Positions 20,179-27,732 are shown, numbered from the stretch's first letter. The stretch is 58,510 nt of DNA from Desulfovibrio sp. Huiquan2017 (GCF_017351175.1 NZ_JAFMPN010000023.1:1-58510); one strand, 5' to 3'. The notes: generated by a model from the letters alone, not told the origin. A program made the numbers and translations.

Positions 20179-20664
20179 ATGTTCAATCGAGCGTTGTGGA
20201 TCAAGGGCTGCTGTGCGTTTTCGCTGGCGGCTCTTGCCGTGTGCATTTTCCTGACGGACACCGGAGGGGCGAATTCCGGCCGGTATGTTGGGGCCGAATC
20301 ATGCGGCGAATGTCACGAACGGGAATACGGCAACTACAAAAAATTTGCGAAGAAGGCCCATTCCGGGGCGTCCGTCAAAATCATGATGGGCGACCTGACC
20401 AAAGAGGAATTGGTCGAGTGTTACGGCTGCCACATGACCGGGTACGGGCAGCCGGGAGGGTTCGTCAGCTTCGAACAGACTCCCAATATGGCCCAGGCCG
20501 GGTGCGAGGTTTGCCACGGGCCGGGATACGACCATGTGGAGTCCGGGGGCGACCCGGAGTTGATCAAGCGCGATCTGACCCTGGATGACTGCCATGTCTG
20601 CCACAACCCGGAACGGGTCGAGGCCTTTGACTTCAAGCCGCTGTTGTACGGCGGCGCGCACTAG
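20179..20664 (+). CDS. Periplasmic tetrahaem cytochrome c family protein
   Basis: A 161-residue protein with an N-terminal signal/anchor (about residues 1-30, LAALAVCIFLTDTGGA) and four c-type haem motifs: CGECH (about residue 42), CYGCH (81), CEVCH (109) and CHVCH (138). Extra His residues, for example in KKAHSGAS and GPGYDHVESGG, can act as distal ligands. The layout matches the cytochrome c-554 / multihaem family used for periplasmic electron transfer. It ends 8 bases before a chemoreceptor gene whose sensor domain carries its own CxxCH motif, so the pair may work together in redox sensing (inference). Confidence 0.9.
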   Translation: MFNRALWIKGCCAFSLAALAVCIFLTDTGGANSGRYVGAESCGECHEREYGNYKKFAKKAHSGASVKIMMGDLTKEELVECYGCHMTGYGQPGGFVSFEQTPNMAQAGCEVCHGPGYDHVESGGDPELIKRDLTLDDCHVCHNPERVEAFDFKPLLYGGAH

Positions 20665-20672
20665 GAGGGCGT

Positions 20673-22694
20673 ATGGACAATTTCATCACGCGCTCGCTGG
20701 GCGTTAAACTCATTCTTCTCTCGTCTCTGCTGACCATCCTGGCCTTTGCCGGGCTGTTCGCCTACAGCTCCATATCCACCAAAGACCACACTCTCCATGA
20801 GGTGGCCGTGGCCGCGGAGCGGGTGGCGGATATGCTGTATATCGCCATTGAAGATCCCATGGCCAAGGGCGACAACGAGGGCACTGAGATCAAATTCCTC
20901 CAGATGGCCGAGCGCTATCCGGACATCGAAGTCTACCTGACCGACTACAAGGGCGAAATTACCTACTCCACCGAGAACGAGGTCGCGCGGCAAAAGATTT
21001 TTGACGTGCTGCCCGAGGCCGGGCTGCCCGAGCTGGTGGCCAAGGGGCTCAAGGAGAAACTGGCCGAGGGCAAGCTTGAGGATGTGGACGGCAAGCGCCA
21101 TTTCGTGGAGGTCAAGTCCATCGCGAACAACCCGTTCTGCTACCACTGCCACGGGCGGAGCCGGGATATCCTCGGGGCCATGGTCGTGGCCGTGGACGTC
21201 AGTCCGCAATACGACGCGCTCAAGGAGAACCAGCTCAAGTCCGCGGGGATTTCCGTGCTTGGCGTCCTGGCCTTGCTGACCGCGCTGATCATCTTCATGC
21301 GCCGGGTCATCGTCAATCGCATCACATCCATCGCCGACACGGCCGAGGATGTCGCCCACGGCAATCTGGACGCCCGGTTCACCGTGACCGGGACCGACGA
21401 ACTCGGTTCCCTGTCCCGTTATCTGGAGTCCATGGTCAACCAGATCAAGGACCAGCTCAAATACAACCAGAGCGTGCTTAGCGGCATCGTGGTCCCCCTG
21501 TTCGTGACCGACGCCAAGCAGACCCTGCAATTTATCAATCCGCCGCTTCAGGCCATCCTCGACCTGACCGAAGAGGAACTCAAGGGCCGTTCCGTGACCG
21601 AGGTCTTCGCCTGCGAGTCCGAGGACGGCTCCTCCTGCAACGCCGGAGAGGTCATCGCCTTGGGTGAACCGCTCAATGGGCGCTTCCTGTTCACCCGCCA
21701 TGACGGCACCACCTTCCCGCTCATGTTCGAGGCCTCGCCGCTCAAGGATGCCGAGGGCGTGACCGTGGGCGTCATCTGCGTGCTCATCGATCTGAGCCGC
21801 GAGGAGGAGGACAAGCGGAACATCGAACTCCAGCGCCAGGAGCTCCTCGCCGTGGCCAACGAGGTCACCGAGGTAGCCAACAAGCTCAACGAGGCTTCCG
21901 ACACCCTGTCCACCCAGATGGACCAACTGGCCAACGGCGTGGACACCACGGCCCATGAGACCAGCCAGGTGGCCACGGCCATGGAGGAGATGAACGCCAC
22001 GGTGCTGGAGGTGGCCAGAAATGCCGCCGAGACCGCCGAGGCCTCGGACCAGGCGAACAAGGTGGCCGCCTCGGGCGGCGTGGTGGTGGGCAAGACCGTG
22101 GAGGAGATCAACTCCGTGGCCGACATTACCGAGCACCTTGCCGGGGCCCTGGCCTCCCTGTCCAGCCGGGCCAAGAACATCGGTCAGGTCATGGCCGTGA
22201 TCAACGACATCGCGGACCAGACCAACCTGCTGGCGCTCAACGCGGCCATCGAGGCAGCCCGGGCGGGCGAGGCCGGACGCGGTTTCGCCGTGGTCGCGGA
22301 CGAGGTCCGCAAGCTGGCCGAGAAGACCATGGACGCCACCAAGGAAGTCGAAGGGGCCATCTTGCTCATCCAGCAATCCACCTCCGACGTGGTCAAGGAG
22401 ATGGACACCGCCAAGAAAAGGGTCCTGAACACCTCGGGCATGGCCCAGGAGGCGGGTGGGGTGCTCGACGAGATCGTCAAGCATTCCGACGCCATCGCCG
22501 ACATGGTCAACGGCATCGCCACCGCGGCGGAACAGCAGTCCTCCACCTCGGACGAAATCAATACCCGGGTAACCCAGATCAACAACCTCTCCCAAGAGGT
22601 GTTGTCCGGCATCCGCACGTCCAACCAGGGCATCCAGGAAGTCTCTGAAATGGCCCGGGAGCTGGCCGAACTGGTCGCCAAGTTCCGCAATTGA
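20673..22694 (+). CDS. Methyl-accepting chemotaxis protein with periplasmic haem-c motif and PAS domain (DcrA-like)
   Basis: A 673-residue chemoreceptor. A first membrane span (about residues 9-34) is followed by a periplasmic domain with the c-type haem motif CYHCH at residues 156-160, then a second span (about 190-215), HAMP, a cytoplasmic PAS domain (about 265-385) and the methyl-accepting helical domain with the hairpin tip [20 protein letters not shown]. The architecture resembles DcrA of Desulfovibrio vulgaris, a haem-containing redox/oxygen receptor. No C-terminal CheR-binding pentapeptide is present. The preceding gene encodes a tetrahaem cytochrome. Function in oxygen or redox taxis is inference. 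Confidence 0.9.
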   Translation: MDNFITRSLGVKLILLSSLLTILAFAGLFAYSSISTKDHTLHEVAVAAERVADMLYIAIEDPMAKGDNEGTEIKFLQMAERYPDIEVYLTDYKGEITYSTENEVARQKIFDVLPEAGLPELVAKGLKEKLAEGKLEDVDGKRHFVEVKSIANNPFCYHCHGRSRDILGAMVVAVDVSPQYDALKENQLKSAGISVLGVLALLTALIIFMRRVIVNRITSIADTAEDVAHGNLDARFTVTGTDELGSLSRYLESMVNQIKDQLKYNQSVLSGIVVPLFVTDAKQTLQFINPPLQAILDLTEEELKGRSVTEVFACESEDGSSCNAGEVIALGEPLNGRFLFTRHDGTTFPLMFEASPLKDAEGVTVGVICVLIDLSREEEDKRNIELQRQELLAVANEVTEVANKLNEASDTLSTQMDQLANGVDTTAHETSQVATAMEEMNATVLEVARNAAETAEASDQANKVAASGGVVVGKTVEEINSVADITEHLAGALASLSSRAKNIGQVMAVINDIADQTNLLALNAAIEAARAGEAGRGFAVVADEVRKLAEKTMDATKEVEGAILLIQQSTSDVVKEMDTAKKRVLNTSGMAQEAGGVLDEIVKHSDAIADMVNGIATAAEQQSSTSDEINTRVTQINNLSQEVLSGIRTSNQGIQEVSEMARELAELVAKFRN

Positions 22695-22723
22695 CGACCG
22701 CCCGGCAGTTGCGACAATAGATC

Positions 22724-22751
22724 GGGGCCCGGTTTCGACCGGGCCCCTTTT
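22724..22751 (+). terminator. Strong terminator after the haem-motif chemoreceptor
   Basis: A perfect 10-bp GC stem (GGGGCCCGGT / ACCGGGCCCC) closed by a TTCG tetraloop, followed by TTTT. It separates the receptor operon from perR. Confidence 0.9.
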
Positions 22752-22893
22752 CGTTGCGTCGGGCTTTTCCTCTCTTTGTGTAGAATATCTGTTGTTCAAT
22801 TAATTTAAGCCGTTGAGAGGCCTTTTCTCCGGCCATTTGCAGAAAACGTTTTTCTGGGATAATGAGCCATGATTCCGCCTGCACGGATTCCTC
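22752..22893. other. Intergenic region upstream of perR
   Basis: No gene. AT-rich sequence around 22785-22810 (CAATTAATTTAA) is followed by the promoter described next. I see no other clear element. Confidence 0.4.
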
Positions 22894-22931
22894 TTGACAA
22901 GAACGAATCGGGCGAATAGTAATCGTTATTA
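22894..22931 (+). promoter_or_regulatory. Promoter and overlapping PerR/Fur-type operator of perR
   Basis: TTGACA (22894-22899), 17 bp, TAGTAA (22917-22922). The -10 box is embedded in TAGTAATCGTTATTA (22917-22931), an imperfect inverted repeat with TAAT/ATTA ends. Its A/T-rich, near-symmetric form fits a Fur-family operator and suggests autoregulation. Similar AATC(G/A)TTA sequence occurs on the minus strand in front of rbr. Confidence 0.5.
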
Positions 22932-22947
22932 AATATGGAGGATGTCC

Positions 22948-23346
22948 ATGGCTCAAGAGATGGGTTTCAGGCTTTCCAAGCAGCGGAAAGTGATATTGGA
23001 AGAGTTGCGTAAGGTGAAGACGCATCCCACGGCTGACGAGGTTTACGACATGGTCCGCAAGATCATTCCCAGGATCAGCTTGGGAACCGTGTACCGAAAT
23101 CTTGAATTTCTGTCGTCCAAAGGACTGGTCCTCAAACTGGGTGCGCCCGGTGAGCAGAAGCGGTTCGACGGTACCCCGCAACCGCATCCACATATTCGTT
23201 GCGAGGTCTGCACAGCCGTCATCGACGTGGAGTGCGACATTGATATACCGGTCATCCCGGAGAGTTGCGCGGGGGGCTACAAGATTCTGAACACCAACGT
23301 CGAATTTGTGGGGATCTGTCCCAAATGCCGGGCTGCGCGGCAATAG
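22948..23346 (+). CDS. perR: Fur-family transcriptional regulator, probable PerR
   Basis: A 132-residue regulator with the winged-helix Fur domain (RLSKQRKVILEELRK, ISLGTVYRNLEFLSSKGLV), the His-rich metal segment PHPHIRCEVC and a second Cys pair in CPKC near the C-terminus, which should form the structural zinc site. PerR-type proteins sense peroxide through oxidation of a metal-bound His. Position directly before rbr, dfx, rubredoxins and roo makes PerR more likely than Fur. The start at 22948 is preferred: GGAGG at 22937-22941 is six bases away, while the ATG at 22942 would abut it. Confidence 0.9.
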   Translation: MAQEMGFRLSKQRKVILEELRKVKTHPTADEVYDMVRKIIPRISLGTVYRNLEFLSSKGLVLKLGAPGEQKRFDGTPQPHPHIRCEVCTAVIDVECDIDIPVIPESCAGGYKILNTNVEFVGICPKCRAARQ

Positions 23347-23374
23347 GTTTTCGAAAAATATCGTTATGACGGCG

Positions 23375-23414
23375 TAAGGCCGGTTGCCCCACGGGGCAAC
23401 CGGCCTTATTTTTT
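23375..23414 (+). terminator. Terminator after perR
   Basis: TAAGGCCGGTTGCCCC and GGGGCAACCGGCCTTA form a near-perfect 16-bp stem around a very small loop, followed by TTTTTT. The mirrored A/T flanks could work in both directions. Confidence 0.9.
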
Positions 23415-23436
23415 GTCCACTGGGGCGGAGCGTCGC

Positions 23437-23465
23437 TTGACAGGCAGATTGATTATATATATTAA
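23437..23465 (+). promoter_or_regulatory. Promoter of the rubrerythrin gene
   Basis: TTGACA (23437-23442), 17-bp spacer, TATTAA (23460-23465). The start site would be near 23472, leaving an untranslated leader of about 155 bases before rbr. Confidence 0.55.
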
Positions 23466-23474
23466 TGATTCTTA

Positions 23475-23493
23475 CATTGAGTGTAACTCAATG
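23475..23493. promoter_or_regulatory. Inverted repeat at the expected rbr transcription start
   Basis: CATTGAG-TGTAA-CTCAATG has perfect 7-bp arms and lies immediately after the predicted start site. It could be a repressor operator or a small hairpin at the 5' end of the mRNA. Its sequence differs from the perR operator, so it may bind another factor. Confidence 0.45.
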
Positions 23494-23627
23494 GCCTGTC
23501 AGGATAAAATTTGTAAAATGACGCGGAAGGGAAGACCTTTTCATAGAATGATGCGACAATGGGCATATTTTTGTGTAAGGTATCATCTAACTCGAAAAAC
23601 CAAGGATGCATTCCATAAGGAGGAACA

Positions 23628-24200
23628 ATGTCCCTGAAAGGAACCCAGACGGAAAAAAACCTGATGTACGCATTCACCGGCGAGTCCCAGGCTCGCAACA
23701 GATACACCTATTACGCCAGCGTGGCCAAGAAAGAAGGCTACGTGCAGATTTCCAAGATCTTCGAGGAGACCGCCGGACACGAGAAGGAGCATGCCAAACG
23801 GCTGTTCAAGTTCCTGGAGGGCGGCACCGCCGAGGTGACCGGTTCCTTCCCCGCCGGCGTCATCGGCACCACGCTGGAGAACCTCAAGGCCGCCGCTGCT
23901 GGCGAGCATGAGGAGAACACCGAGATGTACCCCGGGTTCGCCAAGATCGCGCGCCAGGAGGGCTTCAACGAGATCGCCGCGGTCATGGAGAACATCGCCG
24001 TGGCCGAGCGCTATCATGAGGAACGCTACAAGGCCCTCATCAAGAATATCGAGACCGACCGCGTCTTTGCCAAGGACGAGGAGATCGTCTGGCGTTGCCA
24101 GAACTGCGGGTACAATCACCGGGGCACCACGGCTCCCGTGAAATGTCCGGCCTGCGACCATCCCCAGGCCCATTTCGAGATCAAGGATACCAACTGGTAA
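23628..24200 (+). CDS. rbr: Rubrerythrin
   Basis: A 190-residue rubrerythrin that reduces hydrogen peroxide to water using electrons from rubredoxin. The N-terminal four-helix diiron domain shows ESQARNRY, EETAGHEKEHAKR and ENIAVAERYHEERY with the ligand Glu and His residues. The C-terminal rubredoxin-like domain has CQNCGY and CPACDHPQAHFE. Length is normal. AAGGAGG lies ahead of the ATG. It starts a run of oxygen-defence genes: dfx follows 30 bases on, and the spacing suggests joint transcription. Confidence 0.97.
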   Translation: MSLKGTQTEKNLMYAFTGESQARNRYTYYASVAKKEGYVQISKIFEETAGHEKEHAKRLFKFLEGGTAEVTGSFPAGVIGTTLENLKAAAAGEHEENTEMYPGFAKIARQEGFNEIAAVMENIAVAERYHEERYKALIKNIETDRVFAKDEEIVWRCQNCGYNHRGTTAPVKCPACDHPQAHFEIKDTNW

Positions 24201-24230
24201 GTTTTACAAGTAATCCAAGGAGGATTCGAC

Positions 24231-24620
24231 ATGGCTATTAAACTGGGTGAAGTGTACAAGTGTAATATTTGCGGCAATATCGTCATGGCCATTCACGAAG
24301 GCGGCGGCGATTTGGTCTGCTGCGGCGAGGAGATGGTTCAGATGACCGAAAACACCGTTGACGCCGCCAAGGAAAAGCACGTCCCCGTCATCGAGAAGGA
24401 CGGCGATAAGGTCACCGTCAAGGTCGGTTCCGTGCCCCATCCCATGGAGGAGAAGCACTACATCGAGTGGATCGAGCTCCAGGTGGGCGACGTGGTCCTG
24501 ACCAAGATGCTCAAGCCCGGCGACAAGCCCGAGGCCGAGTTCTGCATCTGCGGCCTGTCCGGCGAACTCAAGGCCCGCGAATACTGCAATCTGCACGGTC
24601 TGTGGGCCGCCTCCGCTTAG
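24231..24620 (+). CDS. dfx: Desulfoferrodoxin (2Fe superoxide reductase)
   Basis: A 129-residue superoxide reductase that reduces superoxide to peroxide without making O2. The N-terminal desulforedoxin-type centre I has CNIC (residues 11-14) and the CC pair (about 31-32). Centre II has the expected His set ([19 protein letters not shown]) and the late Cys and His in EYCNLHGLW. It receives electrons from rubredoxin, encoded just downstream. A perfect AAGGAGG precedes the ATG. Confidence 0.97.
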   Translation: MAIKLGEVYKCNICGNIVMAIHEGGGDLVCCGEEMVQMTENTVDAAKEKHVPVIEKDGDKVTVKVGSVPHPMEEKHYIEWIELQVGDVVLTKMLKPGDKPEAEFCICGLSGELKAREYCNLHGLWAASA

Positions 24621-24669
24621 GCGATCCGCGATGACGCGGAGCCGTTCGGCTTCCGCGCAAGATATCCCA

Positions 24670-24697
24670 GGGGGGCGGGCGCGAGCCCGTCCCCCTT
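24670..24697 (+). terminator. Hairpin between dfx and the rubredoxin genes
   Basis: GGGGGCGGGC-GCGA-GCCCGTCCCCC: a strong stem with a GNRA-type loop but only two T residues after it. It may act as an mRNA-stabilising or attenuating hairpin rather than a full terminator. Confidence 0.5.
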
Positions 24698-24713
24698 CAT
24701 CCGGGAGGCGATT

Positions 24714-24935
24714 ATGGCCCTGCCCCAGGAAATGTATCAGTGCCAGACCGTGAATTGCGGGTATATCTACAATCCCGACAAGGGGGACCGGAAGGGGAAA
24801 ATCCCCAAGGGCACCCGTTTCGAGGATCTGCCCGACGAATGGCGCTGCCCCATCTGCGGGGGGACCCGGAAGTGCTTCCGGCCTCTGGTCGGCCCCGGCT
24901 CCACACGAGGCGATTGCGAATTGCCTGTTGTGTGA
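24714..24935 (+). CDS. Rubredoxin-like protein with CX4C spacing
   Basis: A 73-residue rubredoxin variant. The first cysteine pair is C10-QTVN-C15 (four residues between, not the usual two); the second is the normal CPIC. The segment GYIYNPDKGD and FEDLPDEWRCPICGG are typical rubredoxin. A 20-residue tail adds two more Cys (RKCF, GDCEL). CX4C rubredoxins (rubredoxin-2 type) are known from Desulfovibrio. It should carry one Fe(Cys)4 centre and serve as an electron carrier, perhaps with a shifted potential (inference). GGGAGG precedes the start. Confidence 0.88.
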   Translation: MALPQEMYQCQTVNCGYIYNPDKGDRKGKIPKGTRFEDLPDEWRCPICGGTRKCFRPLVGPGSTRGDCELPVV

Positions 24936-24998
24936 TGTGAAACCTTGATGGCGGTCGCGACCGCCGCGAAAAGGGACAACCGAAGGGAGCTTGTTCTC

Positions 24999-25181
24999 AT
25001 GTCGAGGAGTGTTTGCCTGATCTGTGGCTATGTGTATGACCAGAAGGTTGGCGATCCGTATTCCGATACCCCGCCGGGCACCGATTTCAACGCGTTGCCG
25101 GAGGACTGGAGGTGCCCGGAGTGCGGCGCCGATCGGATAGAATTCGAACAGGAAGACGTACCGTGGGACGGAGGTGCATAG
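24999..25181 (+). CDS. Rubredoxin (second of the cluster)
   Basis: A 60-residue rubredoxin with the canonical pairs CLICGY (residues 6-9) and CPECG (about 39-42) and the core DPYSDTPPGTDFNALPEDW. The tail is acidic (EQEDVPWDGG). The N-terminus is set at ATG 24999, preceded by AAGGGAG; the frame extends further upstream without rubredoxin-like sequence. It shares the MxRSV start and Cys layout with the frameshifted copy that follows, which points to tandem duplication. Confidence 0.9.
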   Translation: MSRSVCLICGYVYDQKVGDPYSDTPPGTDFNALPEDWRCPECGADRIEFEQEDVPWDGGA

Positions 25182-25255
25182 GTTACCACCGCCTTGCGTG
25201 ATGAAGATGGACTGGAAAAAAACAGGGGCCAGAGCAAACTCCCTGATGATATTAA

Positions 25256-25412
25256 TTGAGGCGCTCCGTACTTTTGCCAATGTGGCTACATGTACGACCC
25301 GACGTTTGGCGACAGCGAGACCGAGATTGCGCCGGGGACCAAATTCGAGGATTTGCCCGAGGATTGGGTCTGCCCGAGATGCGGTTGCGGGCGGGACTCT
25401 TTTTCTCTCTGA
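25256..25412 (+). pseudogene. Frameshifted rubredoxin copy with C-x-C first pair
   Basis: The frame ending at 25412 reads CQCGYMYDP, then [17 protein letters not shown], clearly rubredoxin, but it has no start codon after an in-frame TGA at 25257. In the next frame a TTG at 25256 gives MRRSVL. Removing one T from the TTTT run at 25272-25275 joins these into [14 protein letters not shown], the same length as the MSRSVCLICGYVYD start of the upstream gene. Even when repaired, the first two Cys are separated by one residue (C-Q-C), not two. No ribosome-binding site is evident. It is either a decaying duplicate, a sequence error or a frameshift-decoded gene. Confidence 0.7.
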
Positions 25413-25548
25413 CCGGCCCGGATACCTTTTGGGACTCCGCTCCCGGTCCGTCTGCACCGGAAGGTGAAGGCCCATATAAACCGATGGCGATAAGTTGACA
25501 GCGGCCGCCGCTGCTGCGAATATGCCAATTCAAAAGGAGACTGATCCC

Positions 25549-25710
25549 ATGCAGAAATACGTATGTGAGATTTGCGGCTATGTGTATGATCCCGCCGAAG
25601 GCGATCCCGATGGCGGCATCGCGGCCGGGACCAAGTTCGAAGACATTCCCGAGGATTGGGTTTGTCCGGTTTGCGGGGCGGGCAAGGACAGCTTCGTCCC
25701 CGAGGGTTAA
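25549..25710 (+). CDS. rub: Rubredoxin (canonical)
   Basis: A 53-residue textbook rubredoxin: [35 protein letters not shown], with Cys at about 6, 9, 39 and 42 and the conserved aromatic core. AAAAGGAG lies nine bases before the ATG. In this gene block it is the probable main electron donor to Roo, desulfoferrodoxin and rubrerythrin. A strong terminator follows before roo. Confidence 0.96.
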   Translation: MQKYVCEICGYVYDPAEGDPDGGIAAGTKFEDIPEDWVCPVCGAGKDSFVPEG

Positions 25711-25732
25711 TTTCCGGCCCGTATCGCGGGCA

Positions 25733-25768
25733 GGGAGCGCGCACCCACGGTTCGCGCTCCCTTTTTTT
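25733..25768 (+). terminator. Terminator between rub and roo
   Basis: GGGAGCGCG (25733-25741) and CGCGCTCCC (25753-25761) followed by TTTTTTT. It implies that roo, 40 bases on, depends on read-through or on a promoter inside this hairpin region. Confidence 0.85.
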
Positions 25769-25807
25769 ATCATCGCGGTTGAGCAACCGCTCAATGTGGA
25801 GAAGACC

Positions 25808-27004
25808 ATGAGACCTGTTGAAATCAAGGATGGAATATTCTGGCTCGGTGCGGTCGATTGGAACCGTCGTGACTTCCACGGCTATTCCAAGGCACACAAG
25901 GGCACCACCTACAATAATTTTTTGATCGTCGATGAAAAGGTGACCTTGATCGACACCGTGGACGAGCGCTTCTGGGGCACCCTGCAATGCAACATCGCGC
26001 AGGTGCTCGGCGACCGCAAGATCGACTACGTGGTGGCCAACCACCTGGAGCCGGACCACTCCGGTTGCCTGCCCAAGGTCGTGGAGAAGTACCGTCCCGA
26101 GAAGATCTTTACCTCGCCCATGGGCCAGAAGGCCATGAAGGCTCACTTCAAATACACGGACTGGCCCGTGGAAGTCGTGCCCACCGGCACCAATATCGAG
26201 ATCGGCAAGCGGACCCTTTCCTTCCTGGAAACCCGCATGCTTCATTGGCCCGATTCCATGCTGACGTACTGCCCGCAGGACAAGATCGTGTTTACCAACG
26301 ATGCCTTCGGCCAGAACTGGGCCACCTCCGAGCGCTGGGCCGACGAGGTGAACCGCACCCGTCTGGAAGAGCTCATGGCCAACTACTATGCCAACATCGT
26401 CCTGCCGTATTCCCCGGTGGTGCTCAAGACTCTGGCCACCATCAAGGAGATGGCCCTGGATATCGAGATCATCTGCCCGGATCATGGCCTGCTCTTCCGC
26501 GGCGAGGACTGCGCCTGGGCCATGGAGACCTATCAGGCCTACGCCGAGCAGAAGCCCAAGAACAAGGCGGTCATTGTTTACGACACCATGTGGCATTCCA
26601 CCGAGAAGATGGCCGAGGCTGTGGCCTCGGGCCTGGCCGACGAGGGCGTGTCCGTGCGCCTCATGTGCATGAAGAACAACCACCATTCGGACGTTATGGC
26701 CGAGGTCTTCGACGCGGCCGCCGTCATCGTGGGGTCCCCGACGCACAACAACGGCATCCTGCCGCTCATGGCCGACATGCTGACCTACATGAAGGGGCTG
26801 CGCCCGCAGAATAAGATCGGCTCCGCCGTGGGGTCCTTCGGTTGGTCCGGCGAATGCACCAAGATTCTGACCAAGTGGCTCGAAGACATGAACATGGAAG
26901 TCGTCGAACCGATCAAGAACCAGTACGTGCCCGACCACGAGGTCCTGGGCAAGTGCTACGAGCAGGGCAAGGCTATCGCCGCGGCGATCAAAGCGAAGCT
27001 TTAA
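25808..27004 (+). CDS. roo: Rubredoxin:oxygen oxidoreductase (flavodiiron protein Roo)
   Basis: A 398-residue flavodiiron protein. The N-terminal beta-lactamase-like domain has the diiron ligands in NHLEPDHSG (HxExDH), LHWPDS and ICPDHGLLFRG; the C-terminal flavodoxin domain (from about residue 255) starts VIVYDTMWHSTEKMAEA and has GSPTHNNG and GSFGWSGE. It reduces O2 (and possibly NO) to water with electrons from rubredoxin, encoded just upstream. There is no fused rubredoxin domain. The start at ATG 25808 fits the family N-terminus. Confidence 0.97.
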   Translation: MRPVEIKDGIFWLGAVDWNRRDFHGYSKAHKGTTYNNFLIVDEKVTLIDTVDERFWGTLQCNIAQVLGDRKIDYVVANHLEPDHSGCLPKVVEKYRPEKIFTSPMGQKAMKAHFKYTDWPVEVVPTGTNIEIGKRTLSFLETRMLHWPDSMLTYCPQDKIVFTNDAFGQNWATSERWADEVNRTRLEELMANYYANIVLPYSPVVLKTLATIKEMALDIEIICPDHGLLFRGEDCAWAMETYQAYAEQKPKNKAVIVYDTMWHSTEKMAEAVASGLADEGVSVRLMCMKNNHHSDVMAEVFDAAAVIVGSPTHNNGILPLMADMLTYMKGLRPQNKIGSAVGSFGWSGECTKILTKWLEDMNMEVVEPIKNQYVPDHEVLGKCYEQGKAIAAAIKAKL

Positions 27005-27023
27005 TCGCCTTGCGGCTGTCTCG

Positions 27024-27077
27024 CTACGCCAATAAAAAAGGGCCCGGGTTTAACCCGGGCCTTTTTTATTGGCGTAG
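27024..27077. terminator. Large bidirectional terminator after roo
   Basis: An almost perfect 54-bp inverted repeat: CTACGCCAATAAAAAAGG at the left and CCTTTTTTATTGGCGTAG at the right, with a GGCCCGGG core stem. The A-run and T-run make it active in both directions. The arms beyond the A/T runs (CTACGCCAAT) are much longer than a terminator needs. Confidence 0.9.
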
Positions 27078-27276
27078 TGTGTACGGAAGCCGTGCTCGAA
27101 CAAAGGGAAGCGTCATTGTCAGGTGCGGCGCACCCGAATCGCTCCAGAAGGGAAGGGAGAAAGGTGGTGCCCGGGGTAATGGCGCGATCTAGCCGCCGTG
27201 CCGCATTCTACGTTTCAACTCACAGGGGAGGCGGGGGAAAAACTTTGAAAAGGGGTGCTGTCTCCTGTCCACCGGC

Positions 27277-27732
27277 TTACTTCGCGTGTCTGGTCAGGAA
27301 CCGGTCAAGTTGGTTGGTGAATTGCTGTTTGTCCTTGGGCCCGAGGGGGGCGGGGCCGCCCTGGGCGAGGCCGCCGGAGCGCAGTTCCTCCAAGAGGTTG
27401 CGCATGCGCAGCAGCCCCTTGACGTTGTCCTCGGTGTAGAGTTCGCCGCGTGGGTTGAGGCCGGTGGCACCCTTGGTCACGACGGCGTCGGCCAGGGGGA
27501 TGTCGGCGGTGATGACCAGGTCGCCGGGGTTGACCCGGCGGGCGATCTCGTTGTCGGCTTCGTTGAAGCCGGCATCCACCTGGATGGTGTCGAAGAGCGG
27601 GGACGGCGGCACCCTGAGCGGGGTGTTGGCCACCAGTGTCACGGGGATTTCACGGCGAAGTGCGGCCTTGAACAGGATTTCCTTGACCGTGTTGGGGCAG
27701 GCGTCGGCGTCCACCCAGATGCGCAGGGGCAT
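27277..27732 (-). CDS. yaiI: YaiI/YqxD (DUF188) family protein
   Basis: A 151-residue protein with the family landmarks MPLRIWVDADACPNTVKE at the start, an NTPLRVPPSP loop, VDAGFNEADNEI and the LVITADIPLADAVVTKGA core. The fold is related to PIN/NYN-like nucleases and the conserved Asp residues could bind metal, but the biochemical role is not established. It lies 2 bases downstream of ywbE on the same strand and is probably co-transcribed with it. Confidence 0.93.
   Translation of the reverse strand: MPLRIWVDADACPNTVKEILFKAALRREIPVTLVANTPLRVPPSPLFDTIQVDAGFNEADNEIARRVNPGDLVITADIPLADAVVTKGATGLNPRGELYTEDNVKGLLRMRNLLEELRSGGLAQGGPAPLGPKDKQQFTNQLDRFLTRHAK

Noticed and set aside
20673..22694. CYHCH in the chemoreceptor as a zinc site
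   Set aside because: It is in the exported domain next to a multihaem cytochrome gene and matches the c-type haem rule, so haem is the better reading, although zinc is not strictly excluded.
27078..27276. Search for a tRNA or known riboswitch between roo and yaiI
   Set aside because: No cloverleaf, no conserved riboswitch blocks. The stretch looks like plain intergenic DNA.
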